Shown here in pieces: positions 28,147 through 37,574 of a DNA stretch of 64,000 bases (positions within the stretch are counted from its first letter, which is position 1; each line of letters opens with the position of its first letter). The notes under the pieces were generated by a model that ran no database searches, was not told the origin of the DNA, and saw only the letters and a program-made list of their open reading frames with translations. Origin of the DNA: Thermogemmatispora tikiterensis. GTDB taxonomy: Bacteria > Chloroflexota > Ktedonobacteria > Ktedonobacterales > Ktedonobacteraceae. Location of the stretch: contig NZ_MCIF01000002.1 in assembly GCF_003268475.1 (NCBI RefSeq), forward strand, positions 1,302,629-1,366,628, given 5' to 3'. The position numbers and the translations under genes are program-made.

Positions 28147-28887
28147 ATGAAATTGCTTATTGTTGATGAAGACCGTGATCTTGTTGAAATGTTGACAGGC
28201 TGGTTAAAGACGCTGGGGCATGAGGTGCGACGCGCTTACTCCGGTGAGCAGGCACGCCGTGAGTGGGAAGAGCACAAACCAGACCTGGTGATTCTGGATA
28301 CGGCTCTCAAAGACACCGATGCTCTCGCCATGTGCCGCGAGATGCGCACGCGGCACGATGCCCTTGTGCTGGTCATCTCACAAGAGCGGGACGTCCACGA
28401 TGAGGTCCAGTGCCTGGAGGGAGGTGCAGATGATTATCTGCGCAAGCCTTTCTTCCCGGCCCAGCTCCTGGCACGCATCCGAGCTGTCAGCCGGCGCGGG
28501 CGGTCAACCCTCCTTTTACGCCCTCCAGCTGTCATCACTGTTGGTCCCCTCTCCATCGACTCGCTCCACAACGAGGCGCGCATCTCTGGTAAAACGGTGC
28601 ATCTCACTCCCACTGAGAGCAAGCTACTGCATCTTTTAGGAGTCAATGCCAATAATGTCTGTACAGCAGGGCAGATTGTGGCCCACATCTGGGGTTATGG
28701 GAACGACGGTGATGCCAGCCTGATCAAAGCCCATATCCACCATCTCCGGCAGAAAATCGAGCCAGACCCGGCTAATCCGCGCTACATTCTAACCGTACCA
28801 GGTGTCGGCTACACATTAGTACGCCACCCTGACAAGGCCGAGGCCCCGGCTAGCTCTCCTGGGCACACACAACGAGCCTCCGGCTAA
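28147..28887 (+). CDS. OmpR/PhoB-type orphan response regulator
   Basis: A 246-residue regulator with a complete phosphorylation pocket: Asp7/Glu8/Asp9, the phospho-acceptor Asp51 (LVILDTAL), Ser78 and Lys100 (DDYLRKPF). The winged-helix DNA-binding domain covers about 130-235 (VHLTPTESKLLHLLGVNANNVCTAGQIVAHIWG, then KAHIHHLRQKIEPDP, YILTVPGVGYTL). It follows another response regulator of a different class by 162 nt, and neither has a sensor kinase beside it. The ribosome-binding site is weak (GGGGT). A TTG one codon upstream is also possible as start. Confidence 0.9.
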   Translation: MKLLIVDEDRDLVEMLTGWLKTLGHEVRRAYSGEQARREWEEHKPDLVILDTALKDTDALAMCREMRTRHDALVLVISQERDVHDEVQCLEGGADDYLRKPFFPAQLLARIRAVSRRGRSTLLLRPPAVITVGPLSIDSLHNEARISGKTVHLTPTESKLLHLLGVNANNVCTAGQIVAHIWGYGNDGDASLIKAHIHHLRQKIEPDPANPRYILTVPGVGYTLVRHPDKAEAPASSPGHTQRASG

Positions 28888-29091
28888 GCCGGCCAGGCGC
28901 CGTCTGCCCTTGTCTGGCCAGAGACACTCACCCCGCTTTCCCCGTCTCGCACGAGCCGGGCCAGTGGGGTGGCGACTCATCCGCTGCTGCGCTTCGAAGC
29001 TCGCTGATCTCACGGCCAGGGGCCAGGGCAAGGATCAGGGGGACACTAGCGACTCGACCCAAGAGCCGGCAGGGAACGCTCAGCATCAGCC

Positions 29092-29158
29092 GGGCAGGCA
29101 GGGGAGCCAGACAGGGAAAGATCTCTTTCGATCTATCTCTTTGCTCCCCTGCCTGCCC
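29092..29158. terminator. Long perfect hairpin between convergent genes
   Basis: A 16-bp perfect inverted repeat (29092-29107 with 29143-29158; arm GGGCAGGCAGGGGAGC) encloses a 35-nt loop that itself contains AGATC/GATCT. It lies in the 367-nt gap between the OmpR-type gene and the convergent FemAB-like gene. There is no gene in this gap. No U-tract on either side; a bidirectional terminator is likely. Confidence 0.6.
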
Positions 29159-29254
29159 CTCTCGCCTCACCGTCACGCGATCGCAGGACGCCTGTGCGGT
29201 CACTATCTTTGCCTGGGCTTTGGGACCCGGCTCGTAGCGTCCTGTCCCTGCCCC

Positions 29255-30307
29255 CTATCCCAGGTAGCGATAGAGCAGCCCTCCGAGAGGACCACTCACC
29301 TGGAGCGGCAGTACCCGCCAGCAGCTCGTCACTAGACGATAGACACGGCTCTCCTCCGAGGTACTCACCGGACCGGCCTGGCGCGGGTAATAATAATAGG
29401 GCAGCGGCACTTTCTCAGCTCCCCAGCGACGCTTAAACTCCATCAAGCCCTGATTCGCACAGGCTGTGCGCCCGAGGTCCAGCACCCTGAATCCCTCGTT
29501 GCAGGCCTGCTCAATTGCCTGCCACATCAACAGATTATTGGGCGCCAGCTGCAGATAGCCTTCGTGCGAAGCCCCATAGGCATAGCGCAGCGTTCCACCA
29601 GCTGCCAGGAAGATCATGCCAGCGATCGGCTGCCCCTCATACTCCGCCAGCCATAGCCGTAACCGTCCGCTGCGCGCAAAAGTCTCCCACAGCTCCAGAA
29701 AGAAACGCCGCGGCTGAGCCGGCAACCCATGTTTCTTACAGCGCGTGCGCAGATGGAGCTGATAATAGCGCAGCATCTCCTCGCGGCGCTCTGCCAGGCG
29801 CACCTGAACCCCTAACTGGGCAGCCTTGCGTACTTGGCGCTGCACTGGCTTACGCAGCTGGGACCACATCATCTGGGCCTCCCTCGCTAGTGGGAGCAGC
29901 CAACGCACATAGAGATCGCTGGTCACAAAGCGACTGTCTGCCTGTAGCAACCCATTGGGACCACAGCGCAGCTCTAAGCAGTCCGCCCTCTGATCCGCAG
30001 TCAGGGCCAGCGCCTGCTCAAGGAGAGCCTGGGCATGCTCCGCGCTGTCAGCCAGGAACGGGCAGTAATCCGAAAAAGGGAAGGCCACTAAACGTCGGCT
30101 TCCCGGACGGTTCTGCACGAGACAGAGAGGCAAAAAGCCACAGAGTTGACCAGCCTCATTGCGCAGCCCCAAGGGCAGCAGTTTGTAGCCATAGAGGCGA
30201 CTTATCAACTCCAGCCACTCTGGCATGAGATAAAAGGTCTCACTGGCCTCCTGCGCCAAGGCCGGCGACCATGTCTGCGAAAGAGAGAGCGTTGCCTGCG
30301 TCATCAT
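29255..30307 (-). CDS. FemAB/GNAT-like acyl or aminoacyl transferase
   Basis: A 350-residue protein with two GNAT-like halves as in the FemAB family (peptidoglycan interpeptide-bridge and exopolysaccharide-associated transferases). The middle LRKPVQRQVRKAAQLGVQVRLAE and the C-terminal AGMIFLAAGGTLRYAYGASHEGYLQLAPNNLLMWQAIEQA followed by DLGRTACANQGLMEFKRRWG are characteristic of the exopolysaccharide-linked FemAB-type group. The reaction is probably transfer of an acyl or aminoacyl group to a cell-surface glycan; donor and acceptor are not known. AGGAG lies five bases before the first of two adjacent ATGs. It is divergent from nothing close; the GT4 gene lies 163 nt upstream on the same strand and may be co-transcribed. 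Confidence 0.8.
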   Translation of the reverse strand: MMTQATLSLSQTWSPALAQEASETFYLMPEWLELISRLYGYKLLPLGLRNEAGQLCGFLPLCLVQNRPGSRRLVAFPFSDYCPFLADSAEHAQALLEQALALTADQRADCLELRCGPNGLLQADSRFVTSDLYVRWLLPLAREAQMMWSQLRKPVQRQVRKAAQLGVQVRLAERREEMLRYYQLHLRTRCKKHGLPAQPRRFFLELWETFARSGRLRLWLAEYEGQPIAGMIFLAAGGTLRYAYGASHEGYLQLAPNNLLMWQAIEQACNEGFRVLDLGRTACANQGLMEFKRRWGAEKVPLPYYYYPRQAGPVSTSEESRVYRLVTSCWRVLPLQVSGPLGGLLYRYLG

Positions 30308-30470
30308 TACTGCTCCTAGCCGTGCTAGCCTGGTAGCTATCTTTCTTCTTCACTGCCCCCACTGCCACCAGTCAGCGGGAGGGGTGCGAGCACACTTTGA
30401 TCTCTGGCCATGCATCCAGGCACCAGCCAGCGTGCAGCGAACAAAGGCACCCTCGCTGGCCTTGCTCTAG

Positions 30471-31700
30471 CTAGAGAAGCGAGCCGCGGAAGAGCGGCCT
30501 TCTCTCCAGCAGCTCCTCCTCAGCCAGGAGGGTCGCCAGACGCTCTTGGCAGCGCTCCCAGGAATAGGCCTGCTCCACCAGTCGCCTGCCAGCCTCAGCT
30601 AATGCCTGCCGGCGCCTGGCATCTTCCAAGAGCAAGAGCACTGCCCTCACAAAGTCATCGGGGGTGTCGGCGAGTAACAGATGGCGACCCGAGGCCACGG
30701 CCAGGCCTTCAGCCCCTAATGTCGTTGAGACCACTGCCCTCTTCATTGCCAGCGCCTCTAGAATTTTGAGCCGTGTCCCGCTGCCGATGCGCAGCGGCAC
30801 CACGACAACACTGGCACGAGCGAGATAGGGACGCACATCGGGTACTGTACCAGTGACTGTCACCCCCGGCAGTCTGGCCAGCCGCCGTACCGAGCGGGGT
30901 GGATTGCGCCCCACAATCCACCACTCAACCGCAGGCATCCGTTCGCGGATGAGCGGCCAGCACTGGCGCGCAAAGCCGAGAACGGCCTGCTCATTGGGAT
31001 AATAGTCTAGCGAGCCGGTGAAGACGATCCGCTGCCCCTCCTCCTCGTCCGTAGAGGGAGGAGCAAAGAAGGAGAGATCCACGCCATTGGGAACGACTCC
31101 CACACGAGCTTGCGGGAGCAGCTCTTGTAAGAGTTGACGCTCGCGCTCGCTGGCTACCAAGACAGCAGCCGCTCGCTGACAGCAAGCCAGCTCGCGTGGC
31201 TTGACCAGGCGATACTCGCGCCCGTTATACCACCTGCGTAACCAGCTTTTCTCAGTGAGATAGGTGCGATAGAGCAGCTCATACTCAAGGTTATGCTGCA
31301 AAATAAGCAAAGGCAGAGAAGCAGGAAGGCGCAGGCCAGCCGCGGTGAGAGCGCCATCAACATAGACCGCCTGATAAGCATCAGTGGCCAGGGCACGATC
31401 GAGCGCGTCCTGTAAACCAGGCGGACAACGGTCAGCGATGGCACTTGATTCCCCCCGCACCACATGAAGCGCCTGCCGCCAGCGGCGCCACTGTGAGGCC
31501 GGGGACGCGACCAGGTTGACACCCTGCAACCGCTCTAGCAGCGGCCCGCAGCTCGCTGCTTCCTGCAACTTCTCGCCGCGGCTCAGCGCGATCAGCGAAA
31601 CAGGATACTTGCTCGCCAGCGCCTTTAAAACATAGAAGCTGCGTGCTCCACCTCCCCAGGTTGGAGCAGGAATATAAGGGATCACCGCCAATAGCTTCAT
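30471..31700 (-). CDS. GT4-family glycosyltransferase
   Basis: A 409-residue GT-B glycosyltransferase. The N-terminus LLAVIPYIPAPTWGGGARSFYVLKAL is the acceptor-side glycine motif. The C-terminal donor domain carries IVFTGSLDYYPNEQAVL, then VTVTGTVPDVRPYLARASVVVVPLRIGSGTRLKILEALAMKRAVVST, the E-x7-E-type nucleotide-sugar-binding stretch. It probably adds one sugar during surface polysaccharide synthesis on the cytoplasmic side of the membrane. I chose the ATG at 31700 (AGAGAGG 7 nt upstream) over the TTG one codon earlier. Confidence 0.9.
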   Translation of the reverse strand: MKLLAVIPYIPAPTWGGGARSFYVLKALASKYPVSLIALSRGEKLQEAASCGPLLERLQGVNLVASPASQWRRWRQALHVVRGESSAIADRCPPGLQDALDRALATDAYQAVYVDGALTAAGLRLPASLPLLILQHNLEYELLYRTYLTEKSWLRRWYNGREYRLVKPRELACCQRAAAVLVASERERQLLQELLPQARVGVVPNGVDLSFFAPPSTDEEEGQRIVFTGSLDYYPNEQAVLGFARQCWPLIRERMPAVEWWIVGRNPPRSVRRLARLPGVTVTGTVPDVRPYLARASVVVVPLRIGSGTRLKILEALAMKRAVVSTTLGAEGLAVASGRHLLLADTPDDFVRAVLLLLEDARRRQALAEAGRRLVEQAYSWERCQERLATLLAEEELLERRPLFRGSLL

Positions 31701-32178
31701 CAAGATACCTCTCTCGCTCGGCGTTGCCTGCCAGCGCTATAGGCAAGGCGCACTGGCTCCTCCAGGTAGCTACTCCTTCCAGGCTAGTTGCCATTGCCGC
31801 CGAGCGCATAGAGACGCAGACGCTCGGCACGGGGATCGCTGCAAGCGCAACTCTTTCATTGTTATTGCTTATCAGCTAAGGAACCTGCCCAGTCAGTAAG
31901 CATAGCGCCTGCTGATCGCGGAACGGTTGACCTTTCGGTCAAGAATGTGTTCCTGAAGAGGCCAGGAAGTGCATATTCACAATCGAAAGAGGAGCGCTGG
32001 CTATCTCTACCAATTCACATAACCCTTCTCGCTATCACGACATCTTCTTCACCAGAAGAAACATCGCTTCCCAACGCACAAGCAGTATGCTGTCAGAGAC
32101 AGTAAAACCGCATTCGCCAGCAGGCCGCATTGACTGGTGGCCGGCGGCGATCAGCTGCGAGAGAGGGAGGGTGCTTGC
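31701..32178. other. 478-nt divergent intergenic region with a TTGACC dyad
   Basis: It lies between GT4 (minus) and the flavoprotein (plus). No gene is recognised. The perfect dyad TTGACC-TTTC-GGTCAA at 31927-31942 resembles the operator candidate before the glucoamylase gene. Promoters for both genes must lie here but none is clear. Confidence 0.4.
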
Positions 32179-33351
32179 GTGAGCAACGACACCACGGTCG
32201 TCATCGGCGCTGGACCATACGGGCTTTCGATCGGCGCTTATCTGAAGGGGCGCGCCCAGCCCGCCCTGGTCTTTGGCCGTACAATGGAGTTTTGGCAGCA
32301 AATGCCCACTGGCTTTCACCTGAAGTCAGTCTGGAGCGCCTCGACGCTCTTCGACCCGGATGGTCGCTATAGTCTGGATCGCTACTGCACCGCTACCAGC
32401 ACGCCACGCCAGGAGCCGCTGCCGATCACGCTTTTTCTGAGTTATTGCTGCTGGTTCCAGCGTCAGGCAGTTCCCGATGTAGATCCAACGTATATCACCA
32501 GGCTGGCCCGCGATGGTGAAACATTCGTGCTTGAGCTGGCAGATGGCCGCTCGCTGAAAGCAAGGCGCGTTGTGGTCGCCAGCGGGATTGCCCCGTTCTG
32601 CTACGTGCCAGAGTTCGCTCGTCACCTGCCGCCCGAGCTGGCTTCCCATACGCAGGCTCACCGCGATTTCTCCAGCTTTGCGAATCGCGAGGTGGCTATC
32701 GTTGGACGCGGCCAGAGCGCCCTGGAGTGCGCCGCCCTGCTCCACGAGGCGGGAGCCAGCGTGGAGTTGATCGCCCGCGGCCCAGTGATCTGGATCAACC
32801 GCGCGCTCTACCATCGCACTGGTCCGGCCCGCCGCATCTTTTATCCCCCCAGCGATGTCGGACCCCCGGGCCTCAACTGGCTCGTCGCCTCGCCGCTGCT
32901 CTTCCGCCTCTTCCCCGAGAAGACGCGCTATGCCCTCGATCGCCGCGCCGTCCGACCAGCAGGGGCGGAATGGTTGCGCCCACGGGTAGAGGGTCATGTC
33001 CGTATCACGGATACGGCGGAGGTCGTGAAGGCTACGCCTCGCGGCGAGCGCCTGGAGCTGACGCTCAGCGACGGGAGTACGCGCCAGGTCGACCACCTCT
33101 TCCTGGGCACTGGCTATCGCCCGAATATTCATAAGCTGACTTACCTTGACGAGGCTTTGCGGGCACAGATCCTGGCCCGCGATGGCTATCCCGTGCTCAA
33201 CGAGTGGTTCGAGTCGTCGGTGCCTCGCCTCCACTTCGCTGGCGCGCTGGCCAATCACAGTTTCGGACCAATCTGCCGTTTCGTGGCCGGGGCGAAGATC
33301 CCCGCTCGTCAGATCTTGCGCTGCGTCCAGCGCGACCGCCGCTTCGCTTAG
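32179..33351 (+). CDS. FAD-dependent NAD(P)-binding oxidoreductase
   Basis: A 390-residue flavoprotein with a dinucleotide fold at the N-terminus (TTVVIGAGPYGLSIGAYLK, G-x-G-x-x-G), a second one for NAD(P) (REVAIVGRGQSALECAALLHEAGASV), and the ATG-type motif FLGTGYRP near the C-terminus. This layout fits flavin monooxygenases and lysine/ornithine N-hydroxylase relatives; the substrate is unknown. The GTG at 32179 is preceded by GGGAGGG at 7 nt and begins exactly at the dinucleotide-binding strand, so it is preferred over a GTG 14 codons upstream. An ATP-grasp gene follows after 67 nt on the same strand, suggesting a two-gene pathway. Confidence 0.87.
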   Translation: MSNDTTVVIGAGPYGLSIGAYLKGRAQPALVFGRTMEFWQQMPTGFHLKSVWSASTLFDPDGRYSLDRYCTATSTPRQEPLPITLFLSYCCWFQRQAVPDVDPTYITRLARDGETFVLELADGRSLKARRVVVASGIAPFCYVPEFARHLPPELASHTQAHRDFSSFANREVAIVGRGQSALECAALLHEAGASVELIARGPVIWINRALYHRTGPARRIFYPPSDVGPPGLNWLVASPLLFRLFPEKTRYALDRRAVRPAGAEWLRPRVEGHVRITDTAEVVKATPRGERLELTLSDGSTRQVDHLFLGTGYRPNIHKLTYLDEALRAQILARDGYPVLNEWFESSVPRLHFAGALANHSFGPICRFVAGAKIPARQILRCVQRDRRFA

Positions 33352-33418
33352 CTTCGGCTCAGTGCCTTGCCTTTCTGGAAGCTGGCCACCGCGCTATTCT
33401 CGGTCGGTAGGTACGCTG

Positions 33419-34678
33419 ATGCCTGGTAGATCTGTTGAGGGGGGAGAGAAGAGACTCCCCCCTGTCTTGATCCTGGGAAGCGATTTCAAAGCTCTGGGAG
33501 TCGCACGCCGCTTGGGACGCCGGGGCATCGCCTGCACAGTGCTCGATGCCGTGCCACGCTCTGCCTGGTTCTCACGCTATACGCGCCAGCGTATTCGCTG
33601 GCCCGGCTCCCTCGGCGATGAGGCGCTGCTGACATTCTTGCTCTCCTCTGGGCCCGCCAGTAGTCTGCAGGGCGCCGTCCTTTTCCCTATGCAGGATGAG
33701 GCCGTCGAGCTGATTAGCCGCCACCATACGGAACTGGCTCGCCTTTACCGGCTCACAACTCCACCCTGGGAGGTGGCTCGCTGGGCCCTCGATAAACGCT
33801 TGACTTACCGCATGGCCCAGGAGCTGGATGTCCCGGCACCACGCACCTGGTACCCCGCCGATGAGCAGGCCCTGGCAGACCTCGATCTCCAGTTTCCTGT
33901 GATCGTGAAGCCGGCCATCTCGGTCCACCTGCAATATACCTTGCGCCTCAAGGCCCTGGAAGCGCGGAGCTACGCTGAGCTGCTAAGTGCCTATCGCCAG
34001 GCCCGCACAGTCCTGGAGGCCGATGAGATCCTGCTTCAGGAGCTTATCCCCGGTGGAGGCCAGCTTCAGTATTCGCTGGGCGCCTTCTGTGAGAACGGCC
34101 AGCTGCTCTACGCCTTAACCGCCCGCCGCCGTCGCCAATATCCAATCGACTATGGCCTTGGCTCTAGCTTCGTAGAGGCTGTCGAGGTCCCGGCTCTCTA
34201 CCCTCTGGCCGAGAAGCTGCTCCACTTCATGGGCACAAGCGGCATGGTCGAGGTCGAGTTTAAGCTTGATCCTCGCGATGACCGCTATAAGCTGCTCGAT
34301 ATCAATCTGCGCCCCTGGGGCTGGCACACGCTCTGCGTGGCCTGCGGCCTGGACCTGCCCTACCTGCAGTATTGCCAGGCTATCGGCCAAGCCGGCGATC
34401 ACCCCGGCCCCATCCGCTACGGCGTTCGCTGGCTGCGCCTCTTGACCGATCTGCCCGCCGGCCTCCAGGAGATGCGCGCTGGCCTCTCCAGCCCCCTTGC
34501 TTATCTCCGTTCACTGGTCGGTCCTACAACCTTCTCCGTCTTCTCTTTGACCGATCCTTTGCCCGCCGTCGGCGATTTGCTCGTCGCCTTGCTGCGCGTC
34601 AGCCGCTTCCAGGCCCCTCACCCCGCTCCCTGTCCTCCTTCCACTCTCCCTCAAGAGGCAGCTCCCCCAGCGCGCTAA
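33419..34678 (+). CDS. ATP-grasp family ligase
   Basis: A 419-residue protein. It opens with a pre-ATP-grasp alpha/beta domain (VLILGSDFKALGVARRLGRRGIACTVLD). The ATP-grasp region follows: WALDKRLTYRMAQELDVPAPRTW, FPVIVKPAISVH (the ATP-binding Lys), EILLQELIPGGG, and the metal site VEVEFKLDPRDDRYKLLDINLRPWGWH (Glu and Asn ligands). Such enzymes form an amide or ester from a carboxylate and an amine or sugar via an acyl phosphate. Similar genes occur in polysaccharide clusters and peptide-natural-product clusters. The ATG at 33419 has only a weak GGTAGG site. The long frame upstream overlaps the flavoprotein gene and is not used. Substrates are unknown. Confidence 0.85.
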   Translation: MPGRSVEGGEKRLPPVLILGSDFKALGVARRLGRRGIACTVLDAVPRSAWFSRYTRQRIRWPGSLGDEALLTFLLSSGPASSLQGAVLFPMQDEAVELISRHHTELARLYRLTTPPWEVARWALDKRLTYRMAQELDVPAPRTWYPADEQALADLDLQFPVIVKPAISVHLQYTLRLKALEARSYAELLSAYRQARTVLEADEILLQELIPGGGQLQYSLGAFCENGQLLYALTARRRRQYPIDYGLGSSFVEAVEVPALYPLAEKLLHFMGTSGMVEVEFKLDPRDDRYKLLDINLRPWGWHTLCVACGLDLPYLQYCQAIGQAGDHPGPIRYGVRWLRLLTDLPAGLQEMRAGLSSPLAYLRSLVGPTTFSVFSLTDPLPAVGDLLVALLRVSRFQAPHPAPCPPSTLPQEAAPPAR

Positions 34679-34716
34679 AGTATCCCCCCACCACCCTCCT
34701 CGCCCTTCAATCTATC

Positions 34717-34728
34717 TGGTCTATACAT
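34717..34728. promoter_or_regulatory. Possible DasR/NagR-type operator half-perfect site
   Basis: TGGTCTATACAT matches the Streptomyces dre core TGGTCTAGACCA at 9 of 12 positions and abuts the -35 box of the chitinase promoter. GlcNAc-responsive GntR regulators of this type control chitinases in actinobacteria. Match quality is modest; no DasR gene is in the window. Confidence 0.3.
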
Positions 34729-34729
34729 C

Positions 34730-34758
34730 TTGACATATACACCATAAATGGGTACACT
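34730..34758 (+). promoter_or_regulatory. Strong sigma70-like promoter for the first chitinase
   Basis: TTGACA (34730-34735), 17-bp spacer, TACACT (34753-34758). It is the best -35/-10 pair I found in the window. Transcription would begin near 34765, giving a leader of about 385 nt before the chitinase ATG. Confidence 0.6.
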
Positions 34759-34772
34759 CCATATGAGGAGAG

Positions 34773-34807
34773 GAGATCAACCGGCCTCCGGGGCCTGCCG
34801 GGATCTC
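34773..34807 (+). promoter_or_regulatory. 5'-leader hairpin of the chitinase mRNA
   Basis: GAGATC (34773-34778) pairs with GATCTC (34802-34807), then CCGGC (34781-34785) with GCCGG (34797-34801), with an AA bulge. It lies at the predicted 5' end of the transcript. It may stabilise the mRNA. The remaining leader to 35149 shows no gene and no known riboswitch signature. Confidence 0.45.
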
Positions 34808-35149
34808 TCTGTGGCAGGTAGCAGTCTGGCTTCGCTGTCCACAACCGACGCGAACGCACCACAGGTGGAAGGCAAGCACTAAGGGCTTCCGCTGAGACAG
34901 GGTCTGCGCACTGCGACACATCTCTTCGGGCCACTGGTGGACAGAGGCCGGTCCTGACCTGTCTGAGTTCGAGAAGAAAGGAGGAGAGAGTGGCGAAAGG
35001 GCTGCTCTGCTCGCTTTCAGGCAGCCCTACATAGTCCTGTCCAGATCAGCACGTGCGACGCTCAGCACGCGGTTGGTCGGCTGCCGCGTGTCTTTGCCAG
35101 GGGCCTCCCAGCCGAGACTGCTAGCAAGGAATGTTAGCAAGGAGAAACC

Positions 35150-37420
35150 ATGAGACGACAGGAAAGACTCTTGCAGCTTGGAATAGCGGTGGCTCTGCTC
35201 TGCTCGGGCCTGGCCGCTCTGCTCTACACTCATCCGCTCCAGGTGCGTGGGGCCACGGTGATTACCACACCAACCAATGTCCATGTAGTGGCCACCGGTC
35301 CGCAAGCGATCACCCTGGCCTGGTCACCCTCCACAGACAATTCCGGCACTGGCGACGTGCCAGCCTACTACGTCTATAACGGCAGCAATATCGTTGCCAC
35401 CTCGATGGGTACGGCTGTGACCATCAGCTCGCTGCTGCCCTCGACGAGTTACACCTTCACCGTTCAAGCTTACGACAAGGACGGCAACACCTCGGCCCCC
35501 AGCGCTCCAATTACCGCCTCCACCCAGGCAGCCAGCACTCCCACCTACCAGAAAATCGCCTACTTCGACCAGTGGAGCATCTACGGCAACGCTTACTATC
35601 CCTCGACTGTCGATACCTCGGGAGCAGCCTCACGCCTGACCATGATTATCTACGCTTTCGAGAACATCGACCCCACGAATCTGACCTGCTTTGAGACGAT
35701 CAAGGCGGCAGACTCCAGCAATGAGAACGACCCTAACGCCGGCGATGGAGCAGGCGATGCCTTTGCAGACTATCAGAAGAGCTATAGCAGCACAAACTCC
35801 GTCGACGGCAGCTCGGACTCTTACAGTCAGCCGATCAAGGGCAACTTCAACCAGCTCCGTGAGCTGAAGGTCAAATATCCCAATCTGAAGATTCTGCTCT
35901 CCATCGGCGGCTGGACCTATTCAAAGTACTTCTCCGATGTGGCGGCAACGGCCTCCTCACGCCAGAAGTTCGTTAGCTCCTGCATCGATATGTTCCTTAA
36001 GGGGAACCTGCCCACGGGCATCAGTGGTGATCCATCGGGCGGTCCTGCCTCCGCTGCCGGCATCTTCGATGGCTTCGACATTGACTGGGAGTACCCCGGT
36101 GTCCTCGGGCATGTTGGCAACCACTATGGTCCCCAGGATAAAGCTAACTTCACGCTCCTGCTCCAGGAGTTCCGCAACGAGCTGGACGCCTATGGGGCCA
36201 GCATTGGCAAGCATTTCACGCTAACAGCGGCTGTCCCTTCGGGACAAGATAAGATTATGCAGATCCAGACCGATCAGATCGGGAATTATCTGGATTACGC
36301 CGATGTCATGACTTATGACATGCACGGAGCCTGGGAGAGCAGCGGCCCAACGAATTTCCAGGATCCGCTCTATGGGTCGCCTCAAGATCCTTCGGCACCT
36401 ATCCCTCCCGGTCAGGCCAAATATAATATTGATACGTCCATCCAGGCCTGGACAAGCGGACTCTCAGCCTACAGTATCCCTGGCGGCTTTCCCGCCAGCA
36501 AGCTGGTGATGGGCTTCCCCTTCTACTACCGTGGATGGACAGGCGTACCCGCTGGCAATACGCATGGCCTCTACCAGTCTGCTACTGGCCCTTCACCGTC
36601 CTTCTCCTACAGTCAGACCCCCGGTGTCGCTTTCTATAAGGAGCTGGCCGCCGCTGGCCTGACGAGTAATGCAAGTGACAACTTCTTCGATTCGACCACA
36701 CAGGCTTCCTGGATCTATGACGGCACGAATTTCTACACCGGCGACACGCCGCAGTCGATCGCTGCGAAAACGACCTACATCAAGAACAAGGGCCTGGCCG
36801 GTGCCATGATGTTCTCCCTGGAAGATGAGGACACAGCCGATACGCTGCTGAACGCCATCGTCAATGGTCTGGGAAACACCTCGAACCCTGGTCCGACGCC
36901 AACCCCCACACCAACCCCGACAGCGACCCCGACTCCCATACCGACACCGACCAGTACTCCCACGCCTACGCCTATGCCCACATCAGCGCCGACGGCTACT
37001 CCTACACCTAGCCCAACACCGACCTCCCCTCCGTCTGGAGGCAACCTGGTCGCGAATCCCGGCTTCGAGAGTGGCTCGCTGGCGCCCTGGAGCTGCGACT
37101 CAGGCGATCAGGTTGTTACCTCGCCTGTTCACAGCGGTTCTTACGCGCTGCAGATCACTCCGACGAGTTCTACAACAGGCCAGTGCACCCAGACGATCAG
37201 CGTCCAACCGAATCATACCTATACGCTGAGCGCCTACGTGGATGGTCCTTATGCCTACCTGGGCATCAGCGGTGGAGCGAGCAACTGGACCAGCAGCAGT
37301 AGCTACACGCTGCTTTCGGTCTCCTTCACAACTGGCTCCTCGACCACCAGTGTCACCATCTACGTGCACGGCTGGTACCTGCAGGGCAACGTCTACGTAG
37401 ACGACGTCTCGCTTCAATAG
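35150..37420 (+). CDS. Secreted GH18 chitinase with FnIII domain and C-terminal CBM
   Basis: A 756-residue exported chitinase. Signal peptide: [26 protein letters not shown] fibronectin type III domain (about 40-125: [37 protein letters not shown]) precedes the GH18 barrel, whose D-x-x-D-x-D-x-E motif DGFDIDWE is at 307-314 with catalytic Glu314; [13 protein letters not shown] and [10 protein letters not shown] are further subsite motifs. A Thr/Pro linker (about residues 580-625) leads to a beta-sandwich carbohydrate-binding module ([24 protein letters not shown]). It should cleave beta-1,4-GlcNAc chains outside the cell. AAGGAG lies 5 nt before the ATG. The promoter with a DasR-like site is about 400 nt upstream. 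Confidence 0.93.
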   Translation: MRRQERLLQLGIAVALLCSGLAALLYTHPLQVRGATVITTPTNVHVVATGPQAITLAWSPSTDNSGTGDVPAYYVYNGSNIVATSMGTAVTISSLLPSTSYTFTVQAYDKDGNTSAPSAPITASTQAASTPTYQKIAYFDQWSIYGNAYYPSTVDTSGAASRLTMIIYAFENIDPTNLTCFETIKAADSSNENDPNAGDGAGDAFADYQKSYSSTNSVDGSSDSYSQPIKGNFNQLRELKVKYPNLKILLSIGGWTYSKYFSDVAATASSRQKFVSSCIDMFLKGNLPTGISGDPSGGPASAAGIFDGFDIDWEYPGVLGHVGNHYGPQDKANFTLLLQEFRNELDAYGASIGKHFTLTAAVPSGQDKIMQIQTDQIGNYLDYADVMTYDMHGAWESSGPTNFQDPLYGSPQDPSAPIPPGQAKYNIDTSIQAWTSGLSAYSIPGGFPASKLVMGFPFYYRGWTGVPAGNTHGLYQSATGPSPSFSYSQTPGVAFYKELAAAGLTSNASDNFFDSTTQASWIYDGTNFYTGDTPQSIAAKTTYIKNKGLAGAMMFSLEDEDTADTLLNAIVNGLGNTSNPGPTPTPTPTPTATPTPIPTPTSTPTPTPMPTSAPTATPTPSPTPTSPPSGGNLVANPGFESGSLAPWSCDSGDQVVTSPVHSGSYALQITPTSSTTGQCTQTISVQPNHTYTLSAYVDGPYAYLGISGGASNWTSSSSYTLLSVSFTTGSSTTSVTIYVHGWYLQGNVYVDDVSLQ

Positions 37421-37574
37421 GCTTCAACGCGAGACTACTGGCAAGGGAGGGAGCGAGAGCAGGCAGCACGGCCTCGTCCAGCTCTCAGACCGTTCTGTCA
37501 CTCTCCTCCCTTACCCTGACTTCTCCTGATGGCCTTCCACGATCACTAGCACTAGCAAGCAAAGGAGCTAAGAT

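Noticed and set aside
34760..35149. Cyclic di-GMP or other riboswitch in the chitinase leader
   Set aside because: The leader contains hairpins, but none of the conserved GEMM, SAM, glycine or TPP core sequences.
36885..37030. Microsatellite-like repeats
   Set aside because: These are the Thr/Pro linker codons of the chitinase (and likewise at 38640-38740), not a separate repeat element.
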